Origin: Rhipidocladum racemiflorum
Lineage: Eukaryota > Streptophyta > Magnoliopsida > Poales > Poaceae
Direction of reading: 5' to 3'
Assembly (NCBI GenBank): GCA_036346355.1
Contig: CM070580.1
Span: 23,241,374-23,305,373, forward strand
DNA: 64,000 bases
Shown here: positions 33,499 through 45,864 of the stretch, in pieces
Position numbering within the stretch: the stretch's first letter is position 1
How the letters are laid out: every line of letters begins with the position of its first letter
Made by a program: the position numbers and the translations under genes
Notes under the pieces: model-generated
What the model was told of the DNA's origin: nothing
Seen by the model: the letters and a program-made list of their open reading frames with translations, nothing else
Database searches by the model: none

Positions 33499-34469
33499 TG
33501 TTGGATTATTTGGGCCAAGCCCATTTAATTGAGACAATAAATCCTAGAAAATCTCAAAGGCCCACCTCATGAGGAGCATGTGCACTAGCAATAGTACCAC
33601 ATTGCTAGCCTAAAGTGGTGAGCACTAGTTTAAATAGTGGAGTGTGCTCCACCATGGTAGAACCATGTGGAGAAAGGAGAAAAGAATACACGCCACGCTC
33701 GCCTCGCCTCGCCTGCTTGAGCACGGGCGGCGGCGGGCGTCTTGGCACTGCGTGAATGATCCGCCGAAATCCGGTCGAGGGCTTTGCGTGGCGCGATCTC
33801 CTTTGCATTACTCTTTTGCTACTCGGAATCGCGGTTGTAGTATGAGATAAGGACACCGTAATGCATCCCGTAATGGACTCCGATCGTGGCACGTCCTCGA
33901 AGTCGTGTTCGATTCTGATCGTTACTGTGGCTCCTTTATATATCAAGCGTCGCTATCCGGGAGATATAGAGTTTTCGCGCCCTAGCGTTTTGCCGATTTC
34001 CCTCATTGGCCGTCATCTAGTTCGCCCGTCCGTGCAGCGTGCACCAAATGAACGGGAAAGCAAGTCTCCGAAACCATCCGTCCTCGCGTTCTTGCACCGG
34101 AGAGGCGAATCGAGTTTTTGGGAAGCGCTCGGCGATCGCTTTCCACGCCACCGCTACGGCTCGTCTTCCTCGACGTTCAGGAAGCGGTACTCGGCATCGC
34201 ACTCGATCGCGGCGCTTCGTCTCGGCCTTTGATCAGACGCGCTACAACGACTCATCGCTCCATCTCGCATTACCTAACAAGACATTACAATGTTTCTACC
34301 GTTTATTTTCAACCTATTGATTGTGAGCACATTAGATGGATATATGTGTAGTCTTCTAGCATATGCATCTATGGTATGCTCTCGTTATTCGTTACCGATA
34401 GTCAATCACATGTTGTTCATGATTTACTTTTGGATTAAATTAAACCTAAATGTGCCTTTATTTCTAACA
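33499..34469 (+). repeat. Copia2 5' LTR
   Basis: A 971-bp LTR from TGTTGGATTATTTGGGCC to CCTTTATTTCTAACA. Ten bases inside it, TGATTATAGGCG resembles a methionine-tRNA primer site (TGGTATCAG type) altered by transitions. Confidence 0.9.
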
Positions 34470-34539
34470 ATCCAAAACACTGATTATAGGCGCTTAGGTT
34501 TATCAATGGTCGGGCTTTGCCGAGGCACCGAGGCCGAAA

Positions 34540-37500
34540 AATTCACCGTGTGCACTTCAAAAGATGGCGGACAAGGGTCACCTTGTGGCTTACAAACTAT
34601 GAACGTGTTACGGGTGTCGAACGGCAAACCGGAGGATATGGAACCAACTCACGAAAAGGAGAAGGCATATCGGGATGCCAACACACTCTTTGTGGGAGCC
34701 GTTCTTAGTGTTCTTGCCGATCGTCTGCGATGTGTATATGCACATTAAAGAGGCGAAGGAACTATGGGATGCTTTGAATGCTAAGTTCGGTGCTTCGATC
34801 TTTGGCGGTGAACTGTATATCATGGAGCAATATCATGACTACAAGATGGTGGATAACCATTCTCGTAGTTGAGCGAGCTCATGAGATACGAGTTCTCGCC
34901 AGGGAACTCGAACTTCTCAAAATCCGATTACCTGACAGGTTTGTGGTCGGGCATTATTGCCAAATTACCTCTTTCATGGAGGAATTTTGCCACATCTCTG
35001 AAACATAAGAGACAAGAGATTTGTTGAGAATCGATTGCGTCTCTAGATGTTGAGGAGAAAGCTCGAGCTAAGGATGCACTGTGAAAGGAACTGAGGGGCG
35101 ATCTAGCGCTAATGTGGTGCAACAGTTCTCACATGGCAAGAACAAGGGGAAAAATAAAGCCAAACAAACCACTAATTTCAAGAAGAAGAAGCCAATGAAC
35201 AAAGATGAGAAGCCCTGCTTTGTTTGCGATGAGATTGGACACTAGGCTAAACAGTGTCCAAATCGCAAGGGCGGGAAGGGTGAGCAAGGACAGAACTCAA
35301 AGTCTGTCAACATGACCATTGGCAATGCTAGAGGAGGAACTTTCGGGTATGGTAACGCACCTATTGTTCTTTCAAGAAATCGTCGGACCACCGATTGGTG
35401 GATTGATCTGGAGCTAATGTTCATGTGTGTGCTTTGATCTCTCTTTGTTCTCTTCTTACTAGGTCGTGCGGGATTGCTCCGTGTTGATGGGAAACAGCTC
35501 GAATGCTTCGTCTTGGTGTTGGCACGGTAGATCTGAAGTTTACTTCGGAAAGATCGTCTGACATGTCCCTCAATAAATAAAAACTGGTCAGTGGCTCCCT
35601 TCTATGTAAAGAAGGGTTCAAAGTGGTGTTTGAGTCTAATAAAGTAGTCGTGTCTAAGCATGGACTTTTTAGTGGTACAGGCGATGCATGCGGTGGCTTG
35701 TTCCGTTTTTTCCTGTCTGAGTTGTGCACTAAAGTTGTGAACCCTATTTGTGATATTTCCAATGGAGGTGAAGCCGATGTTTGGCACTCACGGTTATGTC
35801 ATTTAAATGTTGGTTGTATGACTCGGCTCGCTAGTATGAATTTAATTCCAAAAATTCCCTCTTGTCAAAGGTTCTAAGTGCCAAAGTTGTGTGCAATCAA
35901 AGCAACCTCGCAAACCTCACAAGGCGGAGGAGAGAAACTTGGCACCATTAGAACTCATACATTCAGATCTTTGTGAGATGAATGGTGTGTTGACTAAAGG
36001 AGGAAAAAGATATTTCATGACTACGATTGATGATGCATCTAGATCTTGCTATGTTTATCTCGTTGAAAACTAAAGATGAGGCTTTAGACTACTTCAAAGT
36101 CTATAATTTGAAGTTGAAAATCAATTAGAAAGAAAAATCAAAAGGCTTAGGTCGGATCGTGGCGGTGAGTACTTCTCTCTTGAGTTCGACTTATTCTGTA
36201 AGGAACATGGAATTATTCATGAGAGGACACCTCCTATTCGCCCCGATCTAATGGGGTTGCCGAAAGAAAGAACCGCACTCTAACCGATTTGGTAAATGCC
36301 ATGTTGGACACCGCGGGTCTATCTAAGGAATGGTGGGGGAGGCCTGTTGACTTCTTGTCACGTTTTGAATAAAGTTCCTTCTAAGAATAAGGAGAAAACC
36401 CCATATGAAGAATGGGAAGGAGAAAACCATCACTTTCATATTTGCGCACGTGGGGTTGCTTGGCGAAAGTCAATGTGCCCATAACTAAAAAGCGCAAACT
36501 TGGACCTAAGGCGGTGGATTGTGTCTTTCGGGATACGCTCATCGGAGCATTGCCTATAGATTTTTAGTAGTAAAGTCTGAGGTATCCGACATGATCGTCG
36601 GTACAATCATGGAATCCAGAGATGCCACCTTCTTTGAGGGCATATTTCCCATGAAAGATTTGCATAAGCGTTTCTAGTCAAAACCCCGAGATAATTCCGA
36701 ACCTATTGCACAAACCGAGGATTACGAGCAGATACCCGAGCAAAATCTTGAGGAGGATGATGGTGAGGCTCCTAGGAGGAGCAAGAGACAAAGGATGGTT
36801 AAATCCTTTGGTAATGATTTCCTTTGTGTACCTTGTGGATGATACTCCCACCTCTATTTCGAGAAGCTTATGCATCTTCGATGCAGACTCTTTGGAAGGA
36901 GGCGGTCAGTAGTGAGATGGATTCTATTACGTCTAACGGAACTTGGGAGCTCACAGAATCGCCTTATGGTTGCAAACACAGTAATGTAAGTGGGTGTTCA
37001 AAAAGAAACTAAGGCCTGATGGTACTATTGAAAAGTACAAGGCTAGACTTGTGGCTAAGGGTTATACGCAAAAGGAAGGAGAGGATTATTTTGATACTTA
37101 TTCACTGTTGCTAGGATCACAACCATCCGGTACTTTTATCCTTGGCTGCCTCTCATGGTCTCATTGTCCATCAAATGGACGTGAAGACAGCTTTTCTTAA
37201 TGGAGAGCTAGATGAGGAGATCTACATGGATCTGCCAGATGGATTTGTGCTACCCGGACATGAGAGCAAGGTGTGTAAGTTCAAATCTCTTTATGGCCTT
37301 AAACAAGCACCTAAACAATGGCATGAGAAGTTCGATAGAACATTGACACAAGCTGGCTTTGTAAACGAAGCCAGGCAAGTGTGTGTATTATCGCCATGGT
37401 GGGGGTGAGGGAGTTATTCTGTGCCTATATGTGGATGACATTTTGATCTTTGGAACAAACCTTGATGTGATCAATGAGGTCAAGTCTTTCCTGTCTGGAA

Positions 37501-38376
37501 ATTTTGATATGAAAGATCTCGGAGAGGCTGACGTGATCTTGAACATCAAGTTAGTCAAAGGTGAGGATGGGATTAGTCTTTCTCAATCCCATTATGTGGA
37601 AAAGGTTTTGAGTCGGTTTGGCTATTTGGATAGCAAGCCTTCTCCAACACCTTATGATCCAAGTGTGATTCTTCGGAAAAACAAGAGAATTGCTAGAGAT
37701 CAAATGAAATACTCTCAAATCATTGGATCTCTCATGTACTTGGCTAGCGCAACAAGGCCTGATATCTCATTTGCTATAAGCAAATTGAGCCAGTTTACTT
37801 CTAACCCGGGAGATGATCATTGGCGTGCACTCGAAAGAGTTATGCGTTACTTGGTGGGTACAGTAAATTATGGAATACACTATACCGGATACCCTTCAGT
37901 ACTAGAGGGTTATAGTGATTCAAATTGGATCTCTGATGCTGATGAGATTAAGGCCACCAGTGGATATGTGTTTACACTTGGTGGGGGCGCTGTGTCGTGG
38001 AGGTCTTGCAAACAGACTATTTTGACACGGTCAACTATGGAGGCAGAATTGATCGCATTGGATACAACCACTGTTGAGGCGTAATGGCTACGTGAACTCT
38101 TGATGGATCTTAGGTGGTTGAAAAACCAATACCGCCATTCTTATGAACTGTGACAATCAAGCAGATTATTGTTAAAGTGAACAGTTCTAAAGATAACTTG
38201 AAATCCTCAATACATGTGAAAAGACGCGTTTGAAAGTCCGTCAGAAATTGAAAAACTCGGAGTAATAGCATTGGATTATATCCAGACGGCTAAAAACCTG
38301 GCGCATCCCTTCACTAAAGGGCTATCACGAATGTGATAGATAACGCATCAAAGGAACTAGGCATGAGACCCATGTG
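34540..38376 (+). pseudogene. Copia2 gag-pol, heavily decayed
   Basis: Gag is readable in pieces (FKRWRTRVTLWLT, KEAKELWDALNAKFGAS, LYIMEQYHDYKMVDN). The zinc knuckle near 35210 reads CFVCDEIGH*AKQC, with Trp changed to TAG. The protease motif near 35395 is WWIDLGANVHVC, with Ser of the expected DSGA changed to Leu. The integrase segment has ELIHSDLCEMNG and RSDRGGEY in different frames. RT has YKARLVAKGYTQKEGEDYF, HQMDVKTAFLNGELDEEIYM and the catalytic LYVDDILIF (about 37422). RNase H ends with HPFTKGL and a stop at about 38376. At least ten frameshifts or stops are present, so no protein is made. Confidence 0.85.
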
Positions 38377-38681
38377 AGTTGTACCATAAGCGGTAACCCA
38401 ATCTATGTGATCGGAGATCCCGTGAATTAGGACACAGGAAAAACAAGCTCTTTGGTTAACTGGAGGAGAGTAATTTTCTAACTAGTTCCAAGTGAAGATG
38501 CAATACTCTCGAAATCTGTATGGCAGGTTGGCTTTTGCCTTAATGTGTTCTGTTGGCTTTATTTAGCGAAGATGTCATCCTACAGAGCATCTTGAAAGAA
38601 CACACCTATATGAGATTGACTGTTGAAAGTCGCAGTCTATGAGATTTGGGTAATCTCTAGTAAGCTCATGAAGAGACCATG

Positions 38682-39065
38682 TGTAGTGGTTCAGTTACAA
38701 AGTCTAGCCCATCATATCCCGAGCCATCGGGTGAATGAAGCACGGCCCATGTTTTATCCGAAGCTGAGCTGAGCAAACGAGGCATTGCTTCGGACGAACC
38801 TACAATGCGGAGCGAAGCAAAGGTAGCGGCAAAGGCAACGGAGGAACGCACCCTCGCAATCCACAAGGACACACCCGACAACACCATTAAATAAATCTGA
38901 CACCCGGCAAAAAGAGAAGAAGAAGACGACAAGATCCTGTCGGGACCGGTCGGGAAGAGTAAAATGGGACGCGCACGAAGGGATGGTTCCCCCATGTTCC
39001 CCTCCTATAAAAAGAGAGGAAAGAGCCCACAAAAAACACACACCCAAGTGGTCATAACCACAACA
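38682..39065 (+). repeat. Gypsy2 5' LTR
   Basis: A 384-bp LTR from TGTAGTGGTTCAG to CATAACCACAACA, followed directly by the primer site CTGGCGCCGTCCGTGGGG (39066 onward). It includes the CTATAAAAAGAG promoter box. It is homologous to the Gypsy1 LTRs in reverse complement. Confidence 0.92.
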
Positions 39066-39139
39066 CTGGCGCCGTCCGTGGGGAGAGGAAGAACGTGAAG
39101 CTCACCAGTCTAGACGACGAACACGATTTCCAAAAAACC

Positions 39140-40630
39140 ATGCCACCAAAGAAGGGAGCAGAGGCAGCGTCTAAGGAGACGCCGCCGACGGGAGCAACGA
39201 CAACGGTCGGAGCGAGCGGATCCAGACGATCCACCAGAAGTCAATCGCGCGGACTTCTAAACGAGGAGGATCGCGTTTTGGCCCCAGCAACAACAAGGGA
39301 AGCTCCAGGGGCGCCACCTCCTCAAACTCCGGCGACGGCGCGCAAGCGCGTCCCCAAACGGCGTCCCCCAACTGCAGGTGTACACGCTTCGACCATGGGA
39401 GGAGACATAGCAGAGGCTTCAACCCCCCCAGCTCGTCGCCAAGTCGGAAAAGGGCGGAAAGGGGGCTTCGAAGGGGGGACCGGGAGTCAAGAGGCGATCG
39501 ACCCTAACATACAGGCGCTGATGGAGGCCAACGAAAGGCTTATGGCCGAAGTAAAACGCTTGCAGGAACAACAAGAATGGAGATGTGAGGAATCTCAAGA
39601 TTACAGCCCAAGCCGGGAGGTATCTTCTCCAACATACATGAGAACGGAAAGGGAAGAAAGCGATTTGAACCCTCTCAGCGTCAGGCTTCGAACAAAAAGG
39701 TGGCCCTCACCAGGAAGCTTCAAACTCCCCACAGTAAAACCGTATGATGGCAAAACCAACCCAAGAGAATTTCTCCGTGTCTATGATACGGCCATGGAAG
39801 CTGCCGGAGGTGATGACGATATCAAAGCCAAAGGATTGCTATTGGCATTGGAGGATAGCCTTATCCTGGTATTCTTCCTTGGAGCCAAATTCTATCACCA
39901 ATCGGCGCGACTCGGCGAAACTTGAAGGCAATTTTCAAGGCAACGTTGACGGGATTAAAGAGGAAAGCGACACTGTTTGCAATTAAACAACGTGAAGGCA
40001 AAACCCTAAAGAGCTATTTCGGCGATTTTCTCGAGTCAAATGCCAAGTTCGAGGGGTTAGCGACACAACCATAATCAACGCCGCGCGTTTGGAGTTCTGA
40101 AGGGGCCGTTGGCGGAGAGACTTGCACGCAAGGAAGTACGCTCTGTGGAAGAGCTATTCGCAAAGATGAGGGAATACGCCAGGCAGAGGAAGATCATCTC
40201 CTGAGGGAGGAGGCGGGCCATCGCGAGAAATGTAAGAGATGGGCCCACGCAAGAGGGACCGGAGGAAAGATCCTCCTCGAGGGCCGCGCGAAGGAACGAC
40301 GCAGAACCAACCGTAAGAGACAAGGGAAGGAGGATTCACTATGTGGAAAATCAGGCGAATCGGGGAAGGTTTGGAGGACAAAGAAAATGGAGTTCACCGA
40401 TGAGCGAGGAGGCCAAAGGGAGGAATTTGTTTGGACAAGAGGGAGGAGCAAAGCCAAAAGGGTATACTGTGAATATCATGGCGACAACAACACACATGAC
40501 ACCGCACATTGTAAGGTAATTGAAGGCTATCGTCGCTTCGAAAGAAAGCGAAGGTACGCGGGTATTCACCCCCAAAGGTCTGCAGATCGCCGCCCCGAGC
40601 ACCGTCCTCCTCCTCCTTCAGGAAGTAAAT
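39140..40630 (+). pseudogene. Gypsy2 gag
   Basis: Starts at ATG 39140 (MPPKKGAEAASKET) and is open through the coiled-coil-like segment NIQALMEANERLMAEVKRLQ and NPREFLRVYDTAMEAAGG. A lost base near 39860 breaks the capsid domain. Further indels follow until the knuckle CEYHGDNNTHDTAHC near 40470 reappears in another frame. The N-terminal third is better preserved than in Gypsy1. Confidence 0.8.
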
Positions 40631-40862
40631 CAGCCCGACGCGTAATTAACGTTATCGCCGGGGGGTCATCCTCACACCTCTCGTCGAAAAGACAAAGGAA
40701 GGCTTACGCAAGGCAAATTAACCACGTAGGACTCAGCCCCGTCGGCTCCGCCCCGAAGGACTTTGAACCAATCATTTTTACACAAGAAGATGCAATGAGT
40801 GCATTTCCCACATCAAGACTCTCTGGTCGTAACGGCAATCATCGCCGAGTGCGGTTCGTCGA

Positions 40863-43800
40863 GTGTTGATTGATGGGGGAAGTGTCATGGACATTCTCTC
40901 GGCGGAGGCTTTTCGACAAATGATGATACCCCGCGATCGACTGAAGAAGTCGGAGGTACCATTGGTGGGCTTTGGGGGCCACACAGTTAACACCCTCGGA
41001 CAAGTGGAGCTGGAGGTCACCTTCGCGACGTCACAAAGTCAAATATCCAACCTAGTCACATTCGACGTAGTGGATATACCCTTCCAGTATAACGCCATCC
41101 TCGGTCGGGGATCGCTGACGGCCATGGCAGCAGTTATCCACCACGGATTCCTATGTATGAAGATCCCGTCGGGAAGTGGCGTTATCACGGTCAAAGGAGA
41201 CCAAGCCCTCGCCAGGAAAATAGACATGGAAAATCCTTCGCGGGTTAGGTATGTTCATACCACCGAGCAGGACCTAACAACAATGCCTCGGGGGAAATGG
41301 CTCCCCAAACCGCAACCCCAGGGTGAAACAAGACGAGTGCCCCTCCACCCAGGAGGAGAGAGGACTATAACTCTCAGCGCCACCCTCACCCCCAGCGAAG
41401 AAAAACACTTAATGCAGCTTCTCCAGGAATACGAGACAAGATTCGCATGGGGACCGGAGGACCTTCCGGGGTTAAAAGGGAGACCGTCGAGCACGCCTTG
41501 GCAACCAATGAGAGTGTCAAACCAAAGAAGCGAAGCTCAAAGCTTTCCACCGAGAGGCAGCTGCGGCCAAGGCCGAGGTGGTGAAGCTCCTCCAAGCCGG
41601 AATCGTGACGGAGGCGATCCATACGGATTGGTTGGCCAATGTGGTCCTGGTCAAAAAAGCGGGGCTTGGAGGATGTGTATCGATTTCACCGACCTCAACA
41701 AGGCGTGCCCTAAAGATGACTTCCTCCCGCATCGATCAACTCGTTGACTCAACCTCCGGTCGAAAGGATGAGCTTCCTTGATGCTTATTCAGGTATCACC
41801 AAATTTACATGCGGAAGGAGGACGAGGATAAGGCGGCGTTCATCACCCCTTTGGCACTTATTGTTTTGTTCGGATGCCGCTTGGTCTTAAAAATGCAGTG
41901 CTACCTTCGCACGCCTTATCGCCAAGGTTTTCGTGGACCAATTAGGAAAGAACGTGGAAGCTTACATCGATGATATCATCGTTAAAAGCGAGAAGAAGGA
42001 AGGCCATTTAGCCGACCTCGTGGAGACTTTCAACGACCTAAGAGCCGAAAGGATGAAGCTCAACCCGAACAAGTGCGTCTTTGGAATAGATGCGGGAAAA
42101 TTGCTGGGATTCCTGGTGTCACAACGAGGCATCGGCGAACCCCGAGAAGATAAGAGCTATCCAAGACATGGCCCCGCCAGAATGTGAAAGAAGTACAACG
42201 ATTAGCGTGAAGGCTTGCCGCCCTCAACCGCTTCCTCCCTAAGTCAGCGGAGCGAAGTCTACCCATCTTCAAAGCAACTGCGACACGCACCTTCGCTTGA
42301 CAGAGGAATGCCAGCTCGCCCGACAAATTGAAGCAAAGTCTTATGGAAGTGCCAACCTTACGAAGCCCGAAGCAAGGCGAGGAGCTTTTATTGTATTTAG
42401 CAAAGAAGCCCCTACTGTGAGTGCGATATTGGTGCAACCGCATAAGCAAAGCGACAACCAATATACTTCGTCTCGAGGCGCTGCAGGGGGCGAGGTTGCG
42501 ATACACGGAAATGGAGAAGTTGATGTATGCGTTGCTAATGGCATCCGGAAGCTCCGCCATTATTTCCAAGCCCACAAGATCAAAGTACCAACCGCATATC
42601 CCCTCGGCTCGATGTTGACCAATAGGGAGAGCACGGGCGCATCGACAAATGGGCGGTCGAACTAGCATCTTTTGAGTTGGGGATAATCCCGCCAGACCGC
42701 CATCAAGAGTCAAGTTTTGGCCGACTTCGTGGTAGAATGGACGTCGCCGACCTCAGAAGAGGGGAGGATTCGACGGTATGGACCATCAATTCGGATGGAT
42801 CATGGGGAGTAAAAGGAGCTGGGATTGCGGCGATCGTGAAAGCTCCTGGGAGCCGGCCGAGTTCGCGGCGAGACTTCAGCTTCCTCGACTAACAACATGG
42901 CGGAGTATGAAGCATTGTTGTCGGGCTACGAAAGGCAAAAACCATGGGGCAAGAAGAGCCATCTTGCAGATCGACTCAAAGTTGGTCCAAGGACAAATCT
43001 CCAAAGAATATCGTAAAGGGCGAGCAACTCCAAAAGTATGTGGAAGCGATTCGCGCCTTTGGAAAAAAGGCTTGAGGGTTTCATCGGCCCTCGCTTATTC
43101 GAGAACTCGTAATACAAGAGCAGATGAATTGGCAAAGATCGCTGCAAACGGAGGGACCCTACCACCCACGGTTTTCTTGAAGAACTCCAAGCCGCCTCGG
43201 TTCTTCGCATGTGAATGTAGTCACTAGAACGAGGGTCGAGGACTGGAGAAGCGAAGTGTACGATTACCTTCTTACAGGGAAGCTACCTCATGATGAGGCA
43301 TCTTCAAGGCGTGTGGAAAGGCGAGCAAAGAAATATGCCATAATAGAAGGGTTGCTCTTCCGTAATGGACTCTGCGCTCCATGGCTTCGTTGCATTTCAC
43401 GCGAAGAGGGGATACAAGCCCTACAAGAGGCGCACCAGGGGACCTGTGGAGCACACCAAGCCCCCAGAAGCCTCGCTGGAAAGGTCTTCCGGATGGGACT
43501 TTATTGGCCTTCGGCATTAAAAGACGCGGAAGAGGTGGTCCAGCATTGCCACGCATGCCAGTGGATGTCGAGGCAGAAGAAGGCACCCCCCAGCGAATTG
43601 CACCCGATACCGCCAATCTGGCCCTTCGCCAAGTGGGGAATGGACATAGTGGGAGCATTGCCCAAAGCCCGAGCGAGTCTCCAGTTCGTGATCGTCGCAA
43701 TTGACTATTTCTCTAGGTGGATCGAAGCGGAGCCGGTGTCGAAAATCACGGCTGAGGCGACAGTAAAATTTCTGTGGAAAACAATCATATGCAGGTACGG

Positions 43801-44460
43801 GGTCCCTTTTCAGATCGTCACCGACAACGGGTCTCAATTCGACTCCCGGAGGTTCAAGGAGTACTGCGAGGGTATCGGGGTAGAAATCTGTTTTGCTTCA
43901 GTTGGACATCCACAGTCGAACGGGGCCGTTGAAAGAGCAAATGGGTTGATCCTCGACGGCATTAAAAAAAGACTCCACGATTCGGCCAAGGGTTCGTGGC
44001 CGGACGAGCTCCCTAATGTTTTATGGGCCCTTCGGACATCGACCTCGCGGGCGACGAAATTCTCTCCATTTCGACTTGTATTTGGAGAAGAAGCCGTTTC
44101 CCCCGCAGAGATACAAGCCAGGTCGCTCCGCGTGATTAAAGCTCCAGCACAAGAAGATATAGAGGATACTTGCGACTTGAGGGAAGAACAGAAACTTCAA
44201 GCCCTGAACACCATACAAGCATACGCGAAAGCCTCAACCCGGAGTTTCAACAAGAAGGTCCAGAAGCGGAGCCTAGCCCCCGGAGACATGGTGCTAAAGA
44301 AAGCGGCACCACCTTTGCCAAGCTGGAAACAACGTGGGAAGGACCGTATATTATCCAAGAATCCACGACAAAGGGGCGCATAAGCTCGTTCTGCTGCAAG
44401 GCAAGGAGGTGCCGAGAACTTGGAATACTGACGCCTGAAAAGGTTCTACCCGTAGTTACT
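40863..44460 (+). pseudogene. Gypsy2 protease and pol
   Basis: The protease VLIDGGSVMDILSAE begins this stretch. RT pieces include GRGSL…, RMKLNPNKCVFG and the catalytic YIDDII (about 41965), spread over three frames. The RNase H region is badly broken. The integrase (43211-44383) is the best preserved part: finger HQGTCGAHQ…HCHACQWMSRQKK, then IDYFSRW, TDNGSQF and NGAVERANG. It runs open for 390 codons until a frameshift near 44320. It has CAG where Gypsy1 has the TAG stop. Confidence 0.85.
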
Positions 44461-44564
44461 TTTTACGTAATGTGAGTGCGTGTGTATAAAACTGTGTCTC
44501 CATCAATAAAGAAGAAAAAGTCTCCCTCAAGCAAAGGTTTCGGCTGACGTCACTCAGGGCCAAA

Positions 44565-44835
44565 GCCCACCCGTTCCCTCGCCTCCGAGACCCGCATGAC
44601 CTGTGGCCAGGGTAGGAGCCCTCTGAGCAACAGTCGGGCCAAAGCCCACCCGCTCTCGCTCAGGAGACCCGCAGCCTCGCTACGGTAGGAGCCTACGAAC
44701 GCTTGGTCGGGCCAAAGCCCACCCGTTCCTCGCTCAGGAGACCATGACCTCGCCGGGTAGGAGCCTACCGGCGACCTCGCTCCTCAGATTCAGGGGATCG
44801 CGACCTCGAGTCGGGTAGGAATTTATGGATGTAGA
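44565..44835. repeat. Tandem repeats inside Gypsy2
   Basis: Three or so decayed units with GGGCCAAAGCCCACCCG and AGGAGACC…GGTAGGAGCC motifs. They correspond in reverse complement to the 75-bp array of Gypsy1. Confidence 0.8.
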
Positions 44836-45361
44836 ATAAAGTTAATCGCCCACCTGTCCACTCGTCCTAAATGCTCGGGCTACGGTCAAAGACGAACGCG
44901 AGAAGTTAGGTGCAAGCATAACCCTCCCGATGGGATCTTACGGCCGGGGCTCACTCGAGGGGAATTTGACACGCGATAAGTTAGGCTTATACTTTGCTTC
45001 ATCTTTCCAAGGAACCCGAGGTTCTGCCCCCAAGCCTACGGCTAAAAGTCCCTGGAAAAACCCCGAAAATAGGCCGGCGACCATGACCCCGTCCTATTCC
45101 ATGGGTAATCGAGACCCTCAGATCCTTAGACAGTAACAACCGCTCGAACAATGCGACACGACAAGCTTCAAAAAATATGTATGTATAAGTATATACATAT
45201 ATATATACAGATCAACATGGACGATCACGTTGCTGATCCCAGTCTCGAGAATGAAGCAGGAACGGCAAAAAGAGATAAAAGAAGCAGTGCAGAAAATGAT
45301 ATTCTTTTTATATATATATCGGTGCCACCGGAAACAGGGTCCATTACACATACGACCAATA

Positions 45362-45621
45362 CTACTCGTTGTACGCACGGTGTACTGCTGCAACAAGAGC
45401 ATCCGTCACCTCGTAGAGCTGCGGGAACGCCGCCACTAGAAGGTGAACGCTTGAAATATCACGAGCGATGGCCTCCTCCCGCGCCAGCTCCTCCAGGGCC
45501 AAATCGTATTCCATCCAGAGTTCATCTTCTTCGTTGGCCACCGCGGTGGGGTGGCGGAGCCTCGTCCCGGTTGAAAACTAAGGGGCGTCGGCGACGGCAG
45601 GGGTGGAGCTTGGCCGCCCAT
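45362..45621 (-). pseudogene. Gypsy2 copy of the small antisense ORF
   Basis: Starts MGGQAP and is frameshifted after about ten codons. It is homologous to the 89-aa ORF at 8436-8705 of Gypsy1, including the stop context (AACGAGTAG). Confidence 0.6.
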
Positions 45622-45864
45622 CTCGAATGTTGGGCGCTAAGATGAACAAAGTATGCAGGAGAGAAAGGGTGCTCGAGGGGACCCCAAATGGTACAATCGT
45701 CATGCGTATATACACTACGGAAGCAACAAAGTTCGAGGAATTGAAGTAAATGTCAACCCAGGAAGCCGAAGAGACGAGAAGGCGGAAAGTCTGAAATAAA
45801 TGCAACACGATAATTCGAAGCGTTTACATTCCCAAAGTTAGCGATAATGCGAGAAGCAGGCAAA